Source: an uncultured Opitutaceae bacterium
GTDB lineage: Bacteria; Verrucomicrobiota; Verrucomicrobiia; Opitutales; Opitutaceae
NCBI GenBank assembly: GCA_937902865.1
Contig: CALFNJ010000574.1
Coordinates: forward strand, 1 to 9,672
Length of the DNA stretch: 9,672 bases
Reading direction: 5' to 3'
The notes under the pieces are model-generated. The model saw nothing but the letters and a program-made list of their open reading frames with translations, was not told the origin of the DNA and searched no databases. Below, in pieces: positions 5,490 to 9,672 of this stretch. Every line of letters begins with the position of its first letter. Within the stretch, counting starts at the first letter, position 1. The translations under genes were made by a program, and so were the position numbers.

Positions 5490-7952
5490 TTACAGCGCCG
5501 GGCCGGCGGCGGCCGGCACGGGTCCGATGACGATGAACCGCGCCTCCTGCGGTCCAAGCGTCAAGGGCAGCGCCACGCTCCCGTTGGCCGCGGGGGCGTT
5601 CGCGACGGGGCTGATCTTCCCGCTCGCCGCATCCCACACCTGCACCTTGCCGCGGCCGTCCAGGGTCGCGGTGCGGGTCTGGGTTTCCTTCGACTCGTTG
5701 AAGAAGAAATAAACCTCCCCGTCCTTCAGCGTGCGGTGGATGTACTTCAGCGGCGCGCAGGCCGCGTCGAGTTTCACGTCCGGCTTGGGCAGCGCGGCCA
5801 CCACGCGCGGCGTGATCTCCAGCGTCGGCTCCAGCGTCGCGAAGCTCAGGTCGGGCGCGCCGCCGGCGTTCAGGAACGTGCGGTCCACGACCATGGTCGG
5901 CGTCCGGCCCACGAAGATGACTTTGCCACCGGCGGCCGCGAACGTCCGCAGGCGGTCGAGCACGGCTTTCTGGATGACCGTCGAGCTCGGGATCACCACC
6001 GCGCGATACACCTGGCCGCTGAGGTTGCGAAACGTGCCGCCCTCGAGCGTGCAGACCGAAGCGAGCGAATCGTGGTCGATGTGATCGAAGTCGATCTGAT
6101 GCTCCATCAGCCCGGTGGCCAGTTTCACGGTGGCGTCATCCGCGTCCGTGTCGTTCAGCCAGAAGCTGTCGGAAGGATGATACAGCGCGACCTGCGCCGC
6201 CGGGCGGCCCACCGCCAGCAGGTAACTCGAGCGCGTGATGTACCAACCGGTCGTCGCGGTGGGATCGGAAGCCGAGGACGGCGGGATCGGCGCGGTCAGG
6301 CCGCGGATGTTCATGAAGTTGATCCCGCGCACCAATTGGTAATCGACCACGAATTTTCCTCCCGCGGAGGTGTTGCCGCCGGATTCTGTCCAGGCCTGCG
6401 GATGACCGAAAAGATGCGCCGCGGACGCCGCGAGCTTGGGGAAATCCGCCACGATGCCGGGACCGATCTGGTTGAGGTTGTCCACGCCCGGGACGCCCAT
6501 GTAGCGCATGTCGCGGAAGAAGGAGCCTTCGTTCTTCGTCATGTCGCCGCCGTTCGGATTGCGGTTCACCATCAGCTCCTCGTGGTTGAGGTGCATCATG
6601 TAGTCCATGCCGTGCGCCCGGCACCAGTCCTGCATCGGCTTGTAGAAATTGTCGCGGAACATGCCGCTCCACACGTCGAAGTAATCCGCCTTCGCCCGCG
6701 TCGCTTCCGGCGACAGCGGCGAGCCGAAAAACTGGGCGATGTAAGGCTTCAGGTCGTAGCCCTTCTGCCGCTGGAAGGTTTCGAGCAGCTTGGGCGTCCA
6801 GGGAATGAAGCCGGTGAAATCCGTCTCGTCGCCGCGGAAGCCGAGGATGGTCTTCCCGAATTCGTCGCCGAAATACCTCCCGTACGTTTCCATCACGAGG
6901 TTGAGGTAAAGCGTGGTCGCCCGGGAATCCAGGTAGTCGATCAGCGTGTAGAGACTGTCTTTGTCGCGGGTGCCGTCTTCGCGCTGTGCGAAGCGCGTCG
7001 GCGAGCTGCGATAGATGTGGCGGACAAAGGTGACTTCCCAATCTCCGCCACCCGCCGGTGCGGTCCACATGAGCGGTCCATTCGCCGGCAGCTCCAGCAA
7101 CGTGGTCGTCGGCGCGGGCGCGCCACCACCGCGTCGGCCGGCACCGCCACCCGCCACCCGCAGGCGGGCCTGGATATGCTTCGTGCCGTTCGGCAGGGGG
7201 ATCGCAAGCGTCTGGCCCGAGGTGACGTTGTAACAGGCTTCACCCACACTACCCTCGAAAAATACGTCCCAATTTCCGCCGGGTGCGCCGATCCACCTGA
7301 AATTTCGATCGGCGGGCAGCGGAATCTCATGATCGGCCGGGATCATGGCGAACATCGGCTGACCCGGCCGCCGCTGCCCGTTCGGAGCGAGACCGGGGCC
7401 ACTCGCCGGCGCTGCTTCCCGCGGCTGCGGAGGTGGCAACGGCACATGCACCGCCGCAAAGGCTCCGAGCGTATCGGCCGGTATCGGGATCAGCAGCTTC
7501 GTCCCTGCCGGTACGATGTAATGCGCGTCGGCCACGATCGCCTGCATGCCCAGCTCGGGATGCAACTGATGGATCATGCCGCCGGCCATGCCGTCGGGAT
7601 AACCGTCGTCGCCATCGATCCACATCTTCATCCCGTTTTTCTTCAGCTCGTCCACCGCGACCTTCATCAGCTCGAAATATTCGGGCGAGAGGTACTTCAC
7701 GGTCCGCCCGCCGCTGTTGATCATGTAAACGCTGCCGCCGTTTTTCGCGGTGTTGTCGATGTCCGCGATGATGCGCTCCTTCGGCGCAGGAAAACCGGTG
7801 GCCCACGTGATCGCGCCGTACTCTTTCGGCGGCGAGGGAAAGGCCGCGGCCGCCTCGGCCACGGACGGAACGATGACTTCCTGCCAGGGCTGGGCCGCGG
7901 ACAACGCCAGCGGCAGACCGGCGAACATGACGATGCGGGGTAGGATTTTCAT
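5490..7952 (-). CDS. Secreted glycoside hydrolase, GH106 (alpha-L-rhamnosidase)-like
   Basis: 820 aa. MKILPRIVMFAGLPLALSAA is a clear Sec signal peptide, cleaved near SAA|QP, so the enzyme acts in the periplasm or outside. A TIM-barrel-like region follows: a PPKEYGAITW start, IDGDDGYPDGMAGG (112-125), FRGDETDFTGFIPWTPKLLETF (372-393), then KGYDLKPYI, DNFYKPMQDWCRAHGMDY, HLNHEE (454-459) and WTESGGN (521-527). This order matches the large GH106-type glycosyl hydrolases. E523, E458/E459 and D375/E376 are candidate catalytic or metal-binding residues by position; that is inference. The C-terminus has a flavodoxin-like segment (649-686) and a beta-rich end (738-812). Unusual parts are Pro/Ala- and Gly/Arg-rich linkers (171-199, 267-281) and a doubled WxAPxGGxWxVxF unit (220-232, 296-309). 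Rhamnosidase activity fits the family but is not proven. A long open frame on the other strand is Arg-rich and rejected. The start has no clear Shine-Dalgarno. Confidence 0.85.
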   Translation of the reverse strand: MKILPRIVMFAGLPLALSAAQPWQEVIVPSVAEAAAAFPSPPKEYGAITWATGFPAPKERIIADIDNTAKNGGSVYMINSGGRTVKYLSPEYFELMKVAVDELKKNGMKMWIDGDDGYPDGMAGGMIHQLHPELGMQAIVADAHYIVPAGTKLLIPIPADTLGAFAAVHVPLPPPQPREAAPASGPGLAPNGQRRPGQPMFAMIPADHEIPLPADRNFRWIGAPGGNWDVFFEGSVGEACYNVTSGQTLAIPLPNGTKHIQARLRVAGGGAGRRGGGAPAPTTTLLELPANGPLMWTAPAGGGDWEVTFVRHIYRSSPTRFAQREDGTRDKDSLYTLIDYLDSRATTLYLNLVMETYGRYFGDEFGKTILGFRGDETDFTGFIPWTPKLLETFQRQKGYDLKPYIAQFFGSPLSPEATRAKADYFDVWSGMFRDNFYKPMQDWCRAHGMDYMMHLNHEELMVNRNPNGGDMTKNEGSFFRDMRYMGVPGVDNLNQIGPGIVADFPKLAASAAHLFGHPQAWTESGGNTSAGGKFVVDYQLVRGINFMNIRGLTAPIPPSSASDPTATTGWYITRSSYLLAVGRPAAQVALYHPSDSFWLNDTDADDATVKLATGLMEHQIDFDHIDHDSLASVCTLEGGTFRNLSGQVYRAVVIPSSTVIQKAVLDRLRTFAAAGGKVIFVGRTPTMVVDRTFLNAGGAPDLSFATLEPTLEITPRVVAALPKPDVKLDAACAPLKYIHRTLKDGEVYFFFNESKETQTRTATLDGRGKVQVWDAASGKISPVANAPAANGSVALPLTLGPQEARFIVIGPVPAAAGPAL

Positions 7953-7964
7953 GGGGTAAATACT

Positions 7965-7989
7965 GCGCAGAACGTAGCGCGCTCTGCGC
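7965..7989. promoter_or_regulatory. Small inverted repeat upstream of the glycoside hydrolase, possible operator
   Basis: GCGCAGA (7965-7971) and TCTGCGC (7983-7989) are perfect 7-bp arms with an 11-base centre, 13-37 bases upstream of the hydrolase ATG. The position suits a regulator site. Short GC-rich arms are common by chance here, so this is tentative. Confidence 0.3.
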
Positions 7990-7991
7990 GG

Positions 7992-8086
7992 CGTTCAACG
8001 TCCAACACTCAACATCCAACGTCCAACGCACAATCGCACCGGCTTCAGGCGTTGAACGTTCAATGTTGAATGTTGGACGTTGAACG
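7992..8086. repeat. Large inverted heptamer repeat in the divergent promoter region
   Basis: Arms 7992-8029 and 8049-8086 are 38 nt each and inverse-complementary at 34 positions, with a 19-base centre. The left arm is five tandem heptamers (GTTCAAC, GTCCAAC, ACTCAAC, ATCCAAC, GTCCAAC); the right arm is five in the opposite sense. It takes up about half of the 184 bases between the divergent hydrolase and esterase starts. It is a fuller copy of the element at 4577-4645. Confidence 0.88.
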
Positions 8087-8136
8087 TTGCGCGGAGCGCC
8101 TTGTCCCGCCACCTTGCCGCCAACCCCGCTCGCGTC

Positions 8137-9393
8137 ATGAGAACTCTCCTGCTCGCGCTGACCTTCAGCTTCAGCTGCTCCAGTCTCGCGCCGCTCGCTC
8201 CCACCCTTCGCGCCGACGAGGCGCTTTCCCCCGCGCGCGTCACCGCGCTGCGCACGCAGATCCGCGCAAACTTCTTCGTCCCCGACCCGCTGCCGGCGCT
8301 CGACGCGAAAACCCATCGCCACTTCACCCCCGCGCCGGGCGTGAAGGCCGAAGCGGTGACCTATGCGACGGAGCTCGGCACGCGCGTGCCGGCGATCCTC
8401 TATCTGCCCGATCCGCTGCCCGCGGGAAAAATTCCCGGGTTCGTCGTCGTCACCGGCCACGGCGGCGACAAGTACTCCTGGTATTCCTGGTACGCCGGCA
8501 TCGCCTTCGCGCGCGGCGGGATGGCGGTGCTGACCTACGACCAGGCCGGCGAGGGCGAGCGCAGCGGAACCCGCAAGTCCAACGCGCGCGAGCACGACGC
8601 GCTGGAGGGTGGCGAGGTCATGGCGCGCCGCCTCTTCGGTTTGATGCTCACCGATGTGATGCAAAGCGTCTCGTATCTCGCGTCGCGCCCCGAGGTCGAT
8701 CCGCACCGCATTGGCGCCACGGGTTTTTCCATGGGTTCGTTCGTCATGGCGATCGGCGGCGCCGTGGAGCCGCGCCTGCATGCCGTCGTGCTGGCCGCCG
8801 GTGGCAACCTCAGCGGCGCCGGCGATTACTGGGATAGTTCGCCCAAGCTCATGTGCCAGGGCCTGCCGTCGCAATCGCTGCGCTTCCTCGGCGACCAGGC
8901 CGCCGTGCTCTACGCGCTCCAGGCCGCGCGCGGCCCGCTGCTCATCCGCAACGGCAAGGTCGACCAGGTCATCACGCCGCAGAAAACCTTCGAGCCCTTC
9001 TTCGCGGATCTGCAGGCGCGCACGGCGAAACTGCACGGCTCGCGCGAGGGCGTGTTTGAATTCGGGTTCAAGGAAGGCACCGGACACCGGCCGTACTTCC
9101 TCGAGCAGCCCGCCGTGCTCTGGCTGGAGAAGCAGCTCAATTTCCCCAACTGGACCGAGGCCCAGATCCGCGCCTTGCCCGAGACGCACATCAGTGAATG
9201 GGCAAAGCACACCGGTGTCCCCGCCGACTCAGACGAAGTCCGCGGCGGCGGCACGCTCGCCGTCGGCGGCGATGTCCCCGGTTTTTCCCGCGAGGACCTC
9301 AGCGTCTTCTCCCCTGCCGAGTGGGACGCGCACAAAGGTGAACTTACCTTCGCCGCCTGGACCGCCGCCGCCAAAGCCGCGTCGGCCAAATAG
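8137..9393 (+). CDS. Secreted alpha/beta-hydrolase, acetyl-esterase-like
   Basis: 418 aa from the ATG at 8137. The N-terminus MRTLLLALTFSFSCSSLAP...LRADE is an export signal with a likely signal-peptidase I site after LRA (about residue 26). An alternative lipidation at the SFSC cysteine is weak because the lipobox is poor. The fold is marked by TGHGGDK (106-112, oxyanion-hole side), LTYDQAGEGER (132-142), the nucleophile elbow GFSMG with S198, D276 in RNGKVDQVI and H317 in GTGHRPYF. The triad is complete. Such exported hydrolases (acetyl xylan esterase or dienelactone-hydrolase-like groups) usually cleave acyl esters, often acetyl groups on plant polysaccharides; the substrate here is unknown. 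About 60 residues follow the last fold helix and match nothing I recognise. The frame is open to a TTG at 8080, but that start lies inside the heptamer repeat and precedes the signal peptide, so the ATG is preferred. It is divergent from the glycoside hydrolase. Confidence 0.85.
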   Translation: MRTLLLALTFSFSCSSLAPLAPTLRADEALSPARVTALRTQIRANFFVPDPLPALDAKTHRHFTPAPGVKAEAVTYATELGTRVPAILYLPDPLPAGKIPGFVVVTGHGGDKYSWYSWYAGIAFARGGMAVLTYDQAGEGERSGTRKSNAREHDALEGGEVMARRLFGLMLTDVMQSVSYLASRPEVDPHRIGATGFSMGSFVMAIGGAVEPRLHAVVLAAGGNLSGAGDYWDSSPKLMCQGLPSQSLRFLGDQAAVLYALQAARGPLLIRNGKVDQVITPQKTFEPFFADLQARTAKLHGSREGVFEFGFKEGTGHRPYFLEQPAVLWLEKQLNFPNWTEAQIRALPETHISEWAKHTGVPADSDEVRGGGTLAVGGDVPGFSREDLSVFSPAEWDAHKGELTFAAWTAAAKAASAK

Positions 9394-9414
9394 CCCATCC
9401 GCGACATCGGATAG

Positions 9415-9487
9415 TTAATTCAGAAGCCAGGAAGCCAGGAGAAAACCGGTCGAGCTCCGATTCCTGGTTTCCTGGCTTCTGAATTAA
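9415..9487. repeat. 26-bp-stem inverted repeat downstream of the esterase gene
   Basis: Arms 9415-9440 and 9462-9487 are inverse complements at 25 of 26 positions. The single exception would be a G-U pair in RNA. The loop is 21 bases. It starts 21 bases after the esterase stop and could end transcription or protect the mRNA, but no U-run follows. The arms contain a CCAGGAAGCCAGGA direct repeat. The style (outer TTAATT, AGG-rich arms) resembles the outer repeat at 2757-2972. Confidence 0.85.
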
Positions 9488-9563
9488 ACCGGATCGGAAA
9501 TAGGACCGCATGATCCCAGGCCCCGTGGATCGGCCGGAATTCGAGGGTTGGCGGAGTCCAATC

Positions 9564-9587
9564 GGACGGGCGGGCGCCCGTCCCTAC
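9564..9587. repeat. Single REP-like palindrome with CTAC end (type b, inverted)
   Basis: GGACGGGCGGGCGCCCGTCC is a near-perfect palindrome followed by CTAC at 9584-9587. It corresponds to a solo b-type hairpin in inverse orientation to the one at 553-578. Confidence 0.65.
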
Positions 9588-9601
9588 CTTCGATTCCCAA
9601 A

Positions 9602-9630
9602 CCGCATGTCACGTAATACGTGACATGCGG
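9602..9630. promoter_or_regulatory. Perfect 29-bp palindrome, possible operator or hairpin
   Basis: Arms 9602-9615 and 9617-9630 are perfect 14-nt inverse complements around a single A, with the core TGTCACGTAATACGTGACA. It differs from the GTRG repeats in sequence and has an AT-rich centre. No gene is visible in the rest of the window (9631-9672). It could be the binding site of a dimeric regulator for a downstream gene, or another dispersed palindrome. Confidence 0.6.
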
Positions 9631-9672
9631 CCTGGAGCTGGTGGGAAGGATTTGGGCCGCAATCCACTTGGC

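Larger units (their letters stand above)
4722..5491. repeat. 393-bp-period tandem duplication built of four palindromic modules
   Basis: Copy 1 (4723-5098) and copy 2 (5116-5491) align without a gap at a constant offset of 393 bases, with about 14 differences in 376 positions counted by eye. A 17-base spacer (5099-5115) separates them. Each copy holds, in order, paired-hairpin modules a, b, c and d. The open frames that cross the region are repeat translations with no protein character. Copy 2 ends at the stop codon of the glycoside hydrolase gene. This block fills most of the gene-free stretch 4539-5489; 4646-4721 holds nothing recognisable. Confidence 0.92.

Noticed and set aside
4722..5491. 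CRISPR array
   Set aside because: There are only two long copies, no short regular repeats with unique spacers and no cas genes. The heptamer arrays also lack spacers.
4543..5712. 389-codon open frame with an internal protein repeat
   Set aside because: Its repeats are only the 393-bp DNA duplication read in frame (393 is a multiple of 3), and it runs into hydrolase antisense sequence.
5430..7943. 837-codon open frame on the plus strand
   Set aside because: It is antisense to the glycoside hydrolase and begins in the repeat. It is very rich in Arg/His/Ala and has no signal peptide or motif, whereas the minus-strand frame has coherent domains.
8164..8172. Lipoprotein signal in the esterase (SFSC)
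   Set aside because: The position three before the Cys is Ser, not Leu/Val/Ile, and a good signal-peptidase I site (LRA) follows.
7327..9210. 627-codon open frame on the minus strand
   Set aside because: It spans the divergent promoter, the esterase antisense and another frame of the hydrolase. It has no domain and includes translated heptamers.
1..9672. tRNA or rRNA genes, or a complete insertion sequence
   Set aside because: No cloverleaf-like or rRNA-like stretch and no transposase-like protein was seen on either strand.

Overview
The window reads as a GC-rich bacterial chromosome segment, most likely from the Verrucomicrobiota (Opitutales-type). That placement is an inference. It rests on the gene types, the weak or absent Shine-Dalgarno sequences, and the dense palindromic and heptamer repeats between genes; no rRNA or other phylogenetic marker is present.

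Layout. (1) 1-419 (+): C-terminal end of a RecD2-type DNA helicase. (2) 420-913: gene-free, with several palindromic repeats. (3) 914-2731 (+): a membrane-anchored hybrid histidine-kinase-like protein (HisKA, HATPase, REC, REC). Its phospho-accepting histidine is replaced by arginine and its ATP-binding boxes are eroded, while the last receiver domain is fully canonical. (4) 2732-2978: convergent intergenic region holding a nested inverted-repeat structure. (5) 2979-4538 (-): sodium:solute symporter (SSS family). (6) 4539-5489: about 950 bases without a gene, holding a heptamer repeat next to the symporter start and a 393-bp-period tandem duplication made of four kinds of palindromic module. 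(7) 5490-7952 (-): secreted glycoside hydrolase resembling the GH106 alpha-L-rhamnosidase group. (8) 7953-8136: divergent promoter region filled by a large inverted heptamer repeat. (9) 8137-9393 (+): secreted alpha/beta-hydrolase (esterase-like). (10) 9394-9672: gene-free, with a 26-bp-stem hairpin, a single REP-like palindrome and a perfect 29-bp palindrome.

The symporter, glycoside hydrolase and esterase plausibly form a small carbohydrate-use locus: exported enzymes release and deacylate sugars, and an Na+-coupled permease imports them. The regulator-like protein lies beside this locus, but nothing in the sequence links them directly.

The most distinctive features are the degenerate hybrid kinase and the repeats. 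Nearly all intergenic palindromes are paired inverted hairpins bounded by GTRG...CYAC, the layout expected of REP/BIME (REPIN) elements mobilised by RAYT-type transposases. Two of them start at, or one base after, a stop codon.
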